A stretch of DNA of 64,000 nucleotides. It comes from Bowmanella dokdonensis. GTDB lineage: Bacteria; Pseudomonadota; Gammaproteobacteria; Enterobacterales; Alteromonadaceae. Under the pieces are notes generated by a model that saw only the letters and a list, made by a program, of their open reading frames with translations, was not told where the DNA came from and searched no databases. The position numbers and the translations under genes are program-made. Positions 1-7,709 of the stretch are shown piece after piece. Numbering within the stretch: position 1 is the first letter of the stretch; each line of letters begins with the position of its first letter. The stretch is from the NCBI RefSeq assembly GCF_017254865.1, contig NZ_JAFKCV010000005.1, positions 124,001 through 188,000 on the forward strand, written 5' to 3'.

Positions 1-1
1 C

Positions 2-910
2 CTGGAGCAGGGCATCAAGTGTTTCAATGTGGAGTCTCCCTCAGAATTGCATCGCATCAATAAAGTGGCTGGTGAACTGGGCAGACAGGCACCGGTTTCC
101 CTGCGGGTCAATCCTGATGTGGATGCCAAGACCCATCCGTATATTTCCACTGGTCTGAAAGCCAACAAATTCGGTATCGAGCGTGAGCAGGCCATCGCCG
201 TGTATCGCCAGGCAGCCGCCATGCCGAACCTTAAGATAGTCGGAATGGACTGCCATATAGGCAGCCAGCTCACCCAGACCGAGCCCTTTGTGGACGCCCT
301 GGACAGGCTGCTGGAACTGGTGGACGAATTGTCCGGTCTCGGCATAGAAATCGAGCATCTGGATGTGGGCGGCGGTCTTGGCGTCACCTACAAGAATGAG
401 ACCCCGCCCGACCCCGATACTTACGTGCAGGCCATTGTCCAGCGTATGCAGGACAGGCCAAACCTGCCACTGATCTTTGAGCCGGGGCGCGCCATCATGG
501 CCAACGCCGGCATTCTGGTCAGCAAGGTGGAATTTCTCAAGCAGGGCGCCGAGAAGAACTTTGCCCTGGTGGATGCGGCCATGAACGATCTGATCCGCCC
601 TGCCCTGTACTCAGCCTGGATGGATATCGTCGAGGTGGATCGGTCCCTGGTCCGTGACAGGCATGAATACGATGTGGTGGGACCGGTCTGTGAGACGGGT
701 GATTTTCTCGGTAAGGACCGCGAACTGGCGATTGCCGAAGGGGATCTGATCGCCGTGCGCAGCGCCGGCGCCTACGGTTTTACCATGGCCTCCAACTACA
801 ACAGCCGCTGTCGTCCGGCCGAGATCCTGGTGGACGGTGACAAACTCCATCTGGTTCGTGAACGAGAAAAACTCAAGGATCTGTGGAAAGGGGAGCATAA
901 AGTTCCGTAA
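2..910 (+). CDS. lysA: Diaminopimelate decarboxylase, 5' end outside window
   Basis: PLP-dependent enzyme of fold type III that decarboxylates meso-diaminopimelate to L-lysine in the cytoplasm, the last step of lysine synthesis. The reading frame is open from base 2, so the first roughly 115 residues, including the PLP-binding lysine, lie outside the window; 302 residues are visible. Recognisable family signatures are HLDVGGGLGV (glycine-rich phosphate-binding loop), EPGRAIMANAG, GPVCETGDFLG with the active-site cysteine supplied to the partner subunit, and GAYGFTMASNYNSR near the end. It is the first visible gene of a run with dapF, fitting a shared role in the DAP/lysine pathway. The 115-bp gap before dapF may hold a separate promoter. 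Confidence 0.95.
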   Translation: MEQGIKCFNVESPSELHRINKVAGELGRQAPVSLRVNPDVDAKTHPYISTGLKANKFGIEREQAIAVYRQAAAMPNLKIVGMDCHIGSQLTQTEPFVDALDRLLELVDELSGLGIEIEHLDVGGGLGVTYKNETPPDPDTYVQAIVQRMQDRPNLPLIFEPGRAIMANAGILVSKVEFLKQGAEKNFALVDAAMNDLIRPALYSAWMDIVEVDRSLVRDRHEYDVVGPVCETGDFLGKDRELAIAEGDLIAVRSAGAYGFTMASNYNSRCRPAEILVDGDKLHLVREREKLKDLWKGEHKVP

Positions 911-1025
911 ACTGGCGGCAGTCAGTCATCAGCTTTTTGTGGCGCATTGCATTTGTGCGCCGAATAACGGATTTTATAGTCTCTGATTGTTGCTGACAGC
1001 CGATTACTCTTAACAAGTGGTACCG

Positions 1026-1856
1026 ATGCAAATCCAATTTTCAAAGATGCATGGTCTGGGGAACGATTTTCTGGTGATCGATAATGTGACCCAGAATGTG
1101 TTCTTCACCAAGGAAAAGATCCAGCAACTGGCGGATCGCAACTATGGCATCGGTTTCGACCAGTTGTTGATGGTGGAGCCTCCCTATGATCCCGAGCAGG
1201 ATTTTCACTACCGCATTTTCAATGCCGACGGGACGGAAGTGTCTCAATGTGGTAACGGGGCCCGCTGTTTTGCCCGCTTCGTACGCCTCAAGGGGCTGAT
1301 TAACCGAAACAAAATCGTGGTGGGCACCCGCTCGGGACGTATGGTGCTGTACCTGGAAAAAGATGGTCAGGTCACGGTCAATATGGGCAAGCCGCAGTTC
1401 GAACCCGCCCAGGTGCCACTCAAGGCCAATAAGGAAGAAGCCACCTACATTATCCGAGCAGAAGAACATACGGTATTTTGCGGCGCGGTCTCTCTCGGCA
1501 ATCCCCATTGCGTGATGGAAGTGGAAGATATTCAGGCCGCACCGGTTGAAATACTGGGTCCATTACTGGTAAAACATGACAGGTTCCCCGAAGGAGCCAA
1601 TATAGGTTTCATGCAAATCCTGTCCCCCTCCCATATCAAACTCCGGGTCTATGAGCGCGGTAGTGGCGAGACACTGGCCTGTGGCAGCGGCGCCTGTGCG
1701 GCAGTGGTGATAGGCCAGACCTGGGGTAAACTGGACACGGATGTAAGAGTGGATCTGCCCGGCGGCACCCTGAATGTTCGCTGGCAGGGAAGAGACAGGG
1801 TGGTCAAGATGACCGGTCCCGCCGAACATGTATTTGATGGATTCATCAGTTTATGA
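1026..1856 (+). CDS. dapF: Diaminopimelate epimerase
   Basis: Converts LL-diaminopimelate to meso-diaminopimelate, supplying lysine and the peptidoglycan cross-linking residue. The cofactor-free two-base mechanism uses two cysteines, both visible in QCGNGARCF (near residue 75) and [12 protein letters not shown] (near residue 219). The protein is 276 residues from the ATG at 1026, close to the 274 of E. coli. A GTG at 1017 would add only three residues; the ATG gives the typical start [15 protein letters not shown]. The stop codon overlaps the next start as ATGA (1853-1856), so translation of the DUF484 gene is probably coupled. The order dapF-DUF484-xerC-yigB is the same as in E. coli. Confidence 0.97.
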   Translation: MQIQFSKMHGLGNDFLVIDNVTQNVFFTKEKIQQLADRNYGIGFDQLLMVEPPYDPEQDFHYRIFNADGTEVSQCGNGARCFARFVRLKGLINRNKIVVGTRSGRMVLYLEKDGQVTVNMGKPQFEPAQVPLKANKEEATYIIRAEEHTVFCGAVSLGNPHCVMEVEDIQAAPVEILGPLLVKHDRFPEGANIGFMQILSPSHIKLRVYERGSGETLACGSGACAAVVIGQTWGKLDTDVRVDLPGGTLNVRWQGRDRVVKMTGPAEHVFDGFISL

Positions 1857-2539
1857 GCGATATGTCGAGACAGGAAAGAAGTGCAGCCTTGGCGGCCGAG
1901 CCGGAACAGCTCCGACCGGAGCAGGTGCGGGACTATCTGCTTGCCAATCCGGACTTTTTTCTTTACTACCCCGGCATTCTCGACCTGCTGCGTATCCCTC
2001 ACCAGCAGAAAGGCACTGTGTCGCTGGTGGAACGCCAGGGCGAGCAGCTCAGGCTCAAAGTGCGCCAGCTCCAGCACCAGATCAACGAGCTGATGTCGGT
2101 AGCCAAGCAGAACGAGCGAATCTATCGTATTTATGCGGATCTGAACCTGCGGCTGTTCCGCTGCCGCAGCCTGTACGATGTGCGCAGCACACTCCAACAA
2201 GTGCTGTTACATCAGCTGGAATTGCAGGCCATTTCCCTTAAGCTGTTCGGCTTCGAGGATGATCTGCCGGAAGCCAGCAAACGCCATATTCTCGACAAGC
2301 GATTCAACAACAATATCTACTATCTGGGCAGGCTAAGTCAGCAGGAACAGCAACTGCTGTTTGGCGACAAGCGCATCGAGTCGGTGGCCATGATGCTGCT
2401 CGGCGAAAGGGGCGAGATGGGTTTGCTGGCCATTGGCAGTAACGAATCCCATCACTTCCATCCCGGCATGGACACGCTGCTGATTACCCAGTTGCAGAAG
2501 TTTCTCACTCTGGTGGTACCGCAACTGGCGGAGTACTGA
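1853..2539 (+). CDS. DUF484 family protein (YigA-like, GAF-type fold)
   Basis: A 228-residue cytoplasmic protein of the DUF484 family, which is found almost always between dapF and xerC and has a GAF-like C-terminal domain; its molecular role is not established. Family features seen are the N-terminal [19 protein letters not shown] segment, a helical stretch of about residues 55-85 rich in Q, R and E that may form a coiled coil, and a C-terminal half with [19 protein letters not shown]. The start overlaps the dapF stop by four bases and xerC follows after one base, so it sits inside the operon. Function is inferred only from neighbourhood. Confidence 0.9.
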   Translation: MSDMSRQERSAALAAEPEQLRPEQVRDYLLANPDFFLYYPGILDLLRIPHQQKGTVSLVERQGEQLRLKVRQLQHQINELMSVAKQNERIYRIYADLNLRLFRCRSLYDVRSTLQQVLLHQLELQAISLKLFGFEDDLPEASKRHILDKRFNNNIYYLGRLSQQEQQLLFGDKRIESVAMMLLGERGEMGLLAIGSNESHHFHPGMDTLLITQLQKFLTLVVPQLAEY

Positions 2540-2540
2540 G

Positions 2541-3446
2541 ATGGCCGTTCCTGCTCTGCAGGAGCAGATCCACGCCTTTCTCGCCCACCTGCGCTACGAG
2601 CGTAACCTGTCTGCCAGGACCCTGGATACTTACGGTCGGCAACTGGCAGGGATTTCCGCCCACCTGACTATAGAACGCTGGTCCGAGCTGACCAGTGACC
2701 ATATCCGCATGTGTCTCAATCAGGCCAGGCGCAAGCAACTGAGTCCCGGCACCATTGCCCTGCAGCTGTCCGCCCTGCGCACCTTCTGTCAGTATCTGTT
2801 GCAGCAGGGGGAGCTGACGAGCAATCCTGCAGTGGGTTTACAGGGGCCTAAACGGGGCAGACCCCTGCCCAAACAGTTGCATGTGGATGAAGTCAGCCAC
2901 CTGCTGGACTTCGAACCCGGCGACGATATCCTGGCCATCCGCGACCGCACCATGATGGAACTGACCTATAGTTGTGGCCTGCGCCTGGCCGAGCTGACCG
3001 GGCTGAATCTGTCAGATCTCAGTGCCGACAAGCGCCAGCTCAGGGTCACGGGCAAGGGCAGCAAGCAGCGGCAATTACCAGTGGGACGCCAGGCCAGGGA
3101 CTGGCTGGAACGCTGGTTGAAGGTGCGCGGCCAGTTGGCGCCGCCCGACGAGAGGGCGATATTTATCAGCAAGCAGCACCGGCGTATCACATCCAGACAG
3201 ATAGCCAGCCGCATGGATCTGTGGGCGCGCCGCCAGGGCATGATGCAGCCCGTACACCCGCATAAGCTGCGTCACAGCTTTGCCACCCATATACTGGAAT
3301 CCAGCGGCGATTTACGGGGAGTACAGGAATTGCTCGGCCACGCCAACCTGTCCACCACCCAGGTTTATACTCACCTGGACTTTCAGCATCTGGCCCGTAC
3401 TTATGACCAGGCCCATCCCAGGGCGAAGAAGAACAAAAATTCCTGA
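2541..3446 (+). CDS. xerC: Tyrosine recombinase XerC
   Basis: Site-specific recombinase that acts with XerD at dif to resolve chromosome dimers at division. The 301-residue length is normal for the family. An N-terminal SAM-like DNA-binding domain (about 1-100) is followed by the catalytic domain with all active-site residues visible: Arg in [14 protein letters not shown], Lys in [20 protein letters not shown], the [13 protein letters not shown] segment and the nucleophilic Tyr in TQVYTHL. A GGAG seven bases before the ATG supports the start. It is chromosomal housekeeping, not a phage integrase, because it is embedded in the dapF operon. The stop overlaps the next start as TGATG. Confidence 0.97.
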   Translation: MAVPALQEQIHAFLAHLRYERNLSARTLDTYGRQLAGISAHLTIERWSELTSDHIRMCLNQARRKQLSPGTIALQLSALRTFCQYLLQQGELTSNPAVGLQGPKRGRPLPKQLHVDEVSHLLDFEPGDDILAIRDRTMMELTYSCGLRLAELTGLNLSDLSADKRQLRVTGKGSKQRQLPVGRQARDWLERWLKVRGQLAPPDERAIFISKQHRRITSRQIASRMDLWARRQGMMQPVHPHKLRHSFATHILESSGDLRGVQELLGHANLSTTQVYTHLDFQHLARTYDQAHPRAKKNKNS

Positions 3447-4162
3447 TGATATTTTACCGTCCCTTTGAACGCCCACTGGGCCTGACCTTCGATCTAGACG
3501 ACACCCTGTATGACAACGAGCCGGTGCTGCGCCGGGCGGAACGGGATCTGCTGCAATTTCTGCATCTGCAGTACCCCCAAAGCGCCGATAAGGGCACCGA
3601 TTTCTGGCAGGGCCTGAAACACCGGCTGCTTGCCCACACGCCGGCTCTGAGGAACGACATGGGGGAATTGCGCAGACTGATACTGGAACAGGGCCTGCAG
3701 ACCTGTGGCTACCGTGGTCAGTCGCTGAAGGACGCCGTACAGGAGGCGTTTGACTACTTTTATCAGCAGCGCAGCGCTTTTAAAGTGGACAAGAACATCA
3801 GTTCTTTACTTGAAGAACTGGCTGCCAGGGTGCCACTGGTGGCCATCACCAACGGCAATGTGAATCTTGCCCAAATCGGCATCCGTGACTATTTCCAGGC
3901 CAGCTACCATGCCAATCTCCGCCAGCCCATGAAGCCGGATGGCCATATGTTTGAGTTGGCGCGGCAAACGCTCGGCCTGTCGGCCAGACAGATTCTGCAT
4001 GTGGGCGATGGCCTGCAAAACGATGTGATGGGTGCCATCCGTGCAGGCTTCCAGGCCGGCTGGTATGCTCAAAACCGGCCTATGCTGATGAATGCAGAGG
4101 CAGCAAGCCTGCTGCCCCATGTGCAGTTTAACCGCCTGACCAGCCTGCTTGACCTGGTCTGA
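3446..4162 (+). CDS. yigB: HAD-family phosphatase YigB (FMN phosphatase-like)
   Basis: Haloacid dehalogenase superfamily hydrolase; in E. coli YigB dephosphorylates FMN to riboflavin. Motif I is FDLDDTLYDN near residue 15 (nucleophile and acid aspartates), motif II is VAITNGNVN, and motifs III/IV are the lysine in QPMKPDGHMF and HVGDGLQNDVMGA. The length of 238 residues agrees with E. coli YigB. The start codon overlaps the xerC stop by one base, and the position after xerC matches E. coli. It is the last gene of the operon; a convergent gene begins eight bases after its stop. Confidence 0.93.
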   Translation: MIFYRPFERPLGLTFDLDDTLYDNEPVLRRAERDLLQFLHLQYPQSADKGTDFWQGLKHRLLAHTPALRNDMGELRRLILEQGLQTCGYRGQSLKDAVQEAFDYFYQQRSAFKVDKNISSLLEELAARVPLVAITNGNVNLAQIGIRDYFQASYHANLRQPMKPDGHMFELARQTLGLSARQILHVGDGLQNDVMGAIRAGFQAGWYAQNRPMLMNAEAASLLPHVQFNRLTSLLDLV

Positions 4163-4170
4163 GATCTTCC

Positions 4171-4773
4171 TCAGGCGACCCGATCGCTGCGCTCGTCGCC
4201 GCTGTAGTAGGCAATAAACAATACCCGTTCCAGAGCATACTTCAGGGCCTGGTTAATGGGCAGATCCTGTTTACCCAGCTCAAAGTCCAGTTGCCGGACC
4301 CTTTCCTTCCCGGTTGCCATTCTGGGTGGCGGTTCGCTGAGCATGCTAATCAGGGTCTGCTGGTACTTCTCGTTGTGGTCCTGCTTGATGGTGCGACAGA
4401 CCGACAGCCGGGTCCCACCGGTCTTGCTACTGACGCCCGCCGCCCCGAACATGCGACAGAGGGCCGGACGCTGCTGATAGACACCGCACTGACCCTGAAT
4501 GCCATCCAGAGAATGGCGCACATAGTGAAAACAGGCGAAGCCTGAATACTGCTCCAGCTCTTCCAGCACCTGCTCGGCCCGACCCTGATCATATAGGTTC
4601 AGGGCTAAGGGCAGCATTTCCAGCGGCGTGGCGTCAATCTCCGGGTTATTGCAGCATGAGCCGCACCCAGACCGGCAAGCCAGGCCGGTTTTGCGCTGAT
4701 AGGCGCCAAAGGTATGATCGAGTTCGTCATACACAGCCTCAACAAGACGCGACAATTCCCGCAGCCTTTGCAT
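4171..4773 (-). CDS. YkgJ-type cysteine-cluster (CxxxCxxxxCC family) protein
   Basis: A 200-residue protein of the zinc/iron-chelating CxxCxxCC family (PF03692). The cysteine cluster is in CRSGCGSCCNNPEID near residue 40, and further conserved cysteines lie in QGQCGVYQQRPALCRMFG and SVCRTIKQ. The biochemical role of the family is not firmly known; metal or Fe-S binding is inferred from the cysteines. The start at 4773 is chosen over a longer open frame to 4869 because GGAG lies six bases upstream and MQRLRELSRLVEAVYDEL is a natural amphipathic start. It is convergent with yigB. Confidence 0.82.
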   Translation of the reverse strand: MQRLRELSRLVEAVYDELDHTFGAYQRKTGLACRSGCGSCCNNPEIDATPLEMLPLALNLYDQGRAEQVLEELEQYSGFACFHYVRHSLDGIQGQCGVYQQRPALCRMFGAAGVSSKTGGTRLSVCRTIKQDHNEKYQQTLISMLSEPPPRMATGKERVRQLDFELGKQDLPINQALKYALERVLFIAYYSGDERSDRVA

Positions 4774-4946
4774 AGTGACTCCGCAATAGTGACAGTGACA
4801 ATCAAAAACAATTAGAGGTGGACAGTTAGAACTGGCAGACAACACGGGCGTGCCGCCGTAAAACGCCAACGGCGGATTCTAATGAGTTGATGGCTTTTCA
4901 GGCAATAGGGGCCAGAAAATATTTGTCTCCCTAATTGCCTGTGGAT

Positions 4947-7109
4947 TCAGGCCAGATCCAGCTTATCGCCTATTGGCAGCCGGGTGACGGGCTGTTTGAG
5001 GAAACGCCGCAGAGCATTGGCCACTGCAGGGCCGACCGGCGGCAGGCCGGGTTCGCCCACCCCGCTGGGCGCCTCGGAGGATGGCACGATATGCACTTCG
5101 ATCTTCGGCATTTTGCTGATGCGCAGCGGCATATACGCGTCGAAGTTGCTTTGCTCCACCCGCCCCTCTTTAAGACTGATGGCCTCCTGCAGGATGGCCC
5201 CCAGCCCCATGCCAATACCGCCTTCCATTTGTGCCCGGATCACATCCGGGGTCACGGCCACCCCGCAATCCACCGCACAGACGATTTTGTCCACCTGGTA
5301 GCTACCGTCCTGATTAACCGTCACCTGAGCCACCTGGGCGACAAAAGAGCCGAAGGATTCATGCACCGCGACCCCCTGGGCCTGGTTATCCGCCAGCTTC
5401 TGCCCCCAACCGGCCTTGTCTGCAGCCAGTTTCAGGACGCCTGTATGGCGTGGGTGAGACTTGAGCAGGTCCAGGCGCATCTCCACCGGATCCCGGCCCA
5501 GGGTGCGCGCCACTTCATCGAAGAAGACTTCGGTGGCAAAGGCGTTGTGGCTGTGTCCCACCGAACGCCACCAGAGCACCGGAATGCCGGAGCTGTGTTC
5601 GTGGGCCTCTACCTTCAGGTTGTTAATCGCATAGGGGAGGGTGGAGCCCCCTTCGACAATGGAGGTATCCACTGGGCCCTGGATCATCGCCTCAAACAGG
5701 GTGCCGCGTAAAATGGACTGACTCACCACCCGCTGCTGCCAGACCAGCAGTTGGTTGTTATCAACGCCCGCCTCGAATCGGTGCAGAGCCATGGGCCGGT
5801 AGTATCCGGCCCGCATATCGTCTTCCCTTGACCACTGCAGGCTGACCGGTGCCCTGCCTGCAATGGCTTTTACAATCAGTGCCGCGTCACGCACATAGTC
5901 AGAGACCGGTGTGGTGCGCCGGCCGAAGCTGCCCCCGGCAAACTGTGTGTGGATAAAGACCTTCTCCTGGGGCGTCCCGGTTATTTCGGCGACCACCTGC
6001 TTGTCCACCGTGGGAAACTGTGAACCTGTCCACAGGTGACATTCGCCGTTTTTCAACTCCACCACACAATTCATCGGCTCCATGGCCGCATGCGCCAGCA
6101 GCGGGAATTCGAATTCCAGGCTGATTTTACTGGCGGCCCGGCCCATGGCTGAGTCTGGATCACCTTCAGTGCGTACCCCATGACCCGGCTTACCGGCCAG
6201 TTGCCGGTATTCCTGCCAGAGTTGCTCCGAGCCCCGTTTTTCCGCTTTGCTGTAATCCCATTCCGCTTTAACTGCTTTGCGTCCCTGCAATGCATCCCAG
6301 TGGCTGGTAGCCAATACGGCCACCCCACGGGGGGTTGTGACCACCTCCTTCACACCGGGCACTTTCAGGGCGGCGCTGTCGTCCAGTGAAGCCACTTTGG
6401 CACCAAATCCCGGTGGGTGCATGATCACCGCATGAAGCATGCCGGGACGGCGTATATCGGCAGTGTAGAGGGCCTGGCCGTTACTTTTCTCCTGGCTGTC
6501 GAGGCGCGGCAGATTGGTACCAATCAGGGTGAATTCTTCGGGGGCTTTCAGTGCGGGCTCCTGTGGCACCGGCTGCCCTGCTGCCGCTTCGGCCAGCTCA
6601 CCATAACTGACCGTCCTGCCATCCGGATGGACAACCCGGCCTTTTTCGGTCTTAAGGTCACCTGCATTCACCTCCCAGGCGATGGCAGCGGCCGCCACCA
6701 ACATGGATTTAGCCGCCGCGCCGGCCTGGCGCAGTTGAGTCCAGGAGTTGGCGATGGAAGTGGAGCCGCCGGTACCCTGCAGCTTGCCGAAAAACAGGTT
6801 GTTGTATCGCTCAGCATCGGCCGGGGCAAATTCCCAGCGCATCTGTGCCCAGTCGGCATTCATTTCTTCGGCCACGATGGCAGTCAGGCCGGTGGTCACC
6901 CCCTGCCCCATGTCCAGATGCTTGATGACCACGGTAATACTGTTGTCTTTAGCCACGCGAACGAAATGACCCAGCTTGCTGGTGTCAGTCTGACCCTGCC
7001 GGGCCGCCAGGGAAAATCCAACCGGGCCTATAGCAAATCCTACCCCGCTGATGGCAGTGACTTTCAAAAACCGGCGGCGGCTGAGGCTGATATCAGTTGG
7101 CTTGTTCAT
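4947..7109 (-). CDS. Molybdenum hydroxylase large subunit (isoquinoline 1-oxidoreductase beta-like)
   Basis: A 720-residue xanthine dehydrogenase-family molybdopterin-binding subunit, close to IorB and related periplasmic aldehyde or N-heterocycle oxidoreductases. The start at 7109 has a GGGAGG six bases upstream and gives a twin-arginine signal, SRRRFLKVTAISGVGFAIG, so a folded cofactor-loaded enzyme is exported. Cofactor-contact segments visible are QFAGGSFGRRT, GVGEPGLPPVGPAVANAL near the C terminus and VDCGVAVTPDVIRAQMEGG. The partner 2Fe-2S subunit is encoded two bases upstream. No cytochrome subunit and no XdhC/CoxI-type maturation gene is nearby, so maturation must be supplied elsewhere. 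Substrate cannot be named from sequence. Confidence 0.9.
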   Translation of the reverse strand: MNKPTDISLSRRRFLKVTAISGVGFAIGPVGFSLAARQGQTDTSKLGHFVRVAKDNSITVVIKHLDMGQGVTTGLTAIVAEEMNADWAQMRWEFAPADAERYNNLFFGKLQGTGGSTSIANSWTQLRQAGAAAKSMLVAAAAIAWEVNAGDLKTEKGRVVHPDGRTVSYGELAEAAAGQPVPQEPALKAPEEFTLIGTNLPRLDSQEKSNGQALYTADIRRPGMLHAVIMHPPGFGAKVASLDDSAALKVPGVKEVVTTPRGVAVLATSHWDALQGRKAVKAEWDYSKAEKRGSEQLWQEYRQLAGKPGHGVRTEGDPDSAMGRAASKISLEFEFPLLAHAAMEPMNCVVELKNGECHLWTGSQFPTVDKQVVAEITGTPQEKVFIHTQFAGGSFGRRTTPVSDYVRDAALIVKAIAGRAPVSLQWSREDDMRAGYYRPMALHRFEAGVDNNQLLVWQQRVVSQSILRGTLFEAMIQGPVDTSIVEGGSTLPYAINNLKVEAHEHSSGIPVLWWRSVGHSHNAFATEVFFDEVARTLGRDPVEMRLDLLKSHPRHTGVLKLAADKAGWGQKLADNQAQGVAVHESFGSFVAQVAQVTVNQDGSYQVDKIVCAVDCGVAVTPDVIRAQMEGGIGMGLGAILQEAISLKEGRVEQSNFDAYMPLRISKMPKIEVHIVPSSEAPSGVGEPGLPPVGPAVANALRRFLKQPVTRLPIGDKLDLA

Positions 7110-7111
7110 CT

Positions 7112-7576
7112 TTATGCCTCCCTGGCCAGGTTGTCGGCCGCCTGATGAATAGCGCCACGAATTCGCTGATAGGTGGCGCAGCGGCACAGGTTACCCTCCA
7201 TGGCCTGGTCTATATCTGCATCGTTGGGGGCCTGATTATTGGCCAGCAATGCCACCGCCGACATGACCTGCCCTGACTGGCAGTAGCCGCACTGCACCAC
7301 ATCCAGCGACTGCCAGGCCTGCTGTACCGCTTCTGCCGTCTTGCCGTCCAGACCCTCGATGGTGGTCACCTTGCCGCCGGCCACCGCCGACATGGGCACC
7401 GAGCAGGAACGCACCGGCGCGCCGTTAAGGTGCATGGTGCAGGCGCCGCATTGGGCGATACCGCAGCCATATTTGCTACCGGTCAGGTTCAATTCATCCC
7501 GCACATACCACAGCAGGGGTCGCTTGCCGTCGCCCTCGTACTTCACGGCTTTTCCGTTCAAGGTAAATTCGATCAT
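7112..7576 (-). CDS. Molybdenum hydroxylase 2Fe-2S subunit (isoquinoline 1-oxidoreductase alpha-like)
   Basis: A 154-residue small subunit with two [2Fe-2S] clusters that carries electrons from the molybdenum site. The plant-ferredoxin type cluster ligands are in GSKYGCGIAQCGACTMHLNG with a further Cys in RSCSVPM; the second cluster ligands are in VVQCGYCQSGQVM and GNLCRCATYQRIR. The length is typical of IorA/CoxS-type subunits. It has no signal peptide of its own, consistent with co-export on the twin-arginine signal of the large subunit. It is divergent from uvrD, with about 130 bases of shared upstream DNA. Confidence 0.93.
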   Translation of the reverse strand: MIEFTLNGKAVKYEGDGKRPLLWYVRDELNLTGSKYGCGIAQCGACTMHLNGAPVRSCSVPMSAVAGGKVTTIEGLDGKTAEAVQQAWQSLDVVQCGYCQSGQVMSAVALLANNQAPNDADIDQAMEGNLCRCATYQRIRGAIHQAADNLAREA

Positions 7577-7646
7577 CAGTTGCTCTCCATCACAGGAACC
7601 GGTTCAGTATAGGTAGAGCACCAGACGTTCTCCAGCCGGCAATTGA

Positions 7647-7662
7647 GTGTATAAAAATACAG
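7647..7662 (+). promoter_or_regulatory. LexA (SOS) box upstream of uvrD
   Basis: The 16-mer GTGTATAAAAATACAG fits the gammaproteobacterial LexA consensus CTGT-N8-ACAG with one change in the first base. It lies 47 bases before the uvrD start at 7710, and a -10-like TATACT is at 7672-7677. E. coli uvrD is also in the LexA regulon, so SOS control is the natural reading. Confidence 0.75.
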
Positions 7663-7709
7663 TACAACTGTTATACTGCCCCCATCTTGAATCAGCCTTT
7701 TTATTTCCC

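Noticed and set aside
2541-3446. XerC as a phage or island integrase
   Set aside because: It is embedded with overlaps in the dapF operon, and the length and motifs are those of chromosomal XerC.
4935-7145. Long plus-strand frames opposite the molybdenum hydroxylase gene
   Set aside because: They mirror the codon structure of the real gene, contain no family motif and lack ribosome-binding sites.
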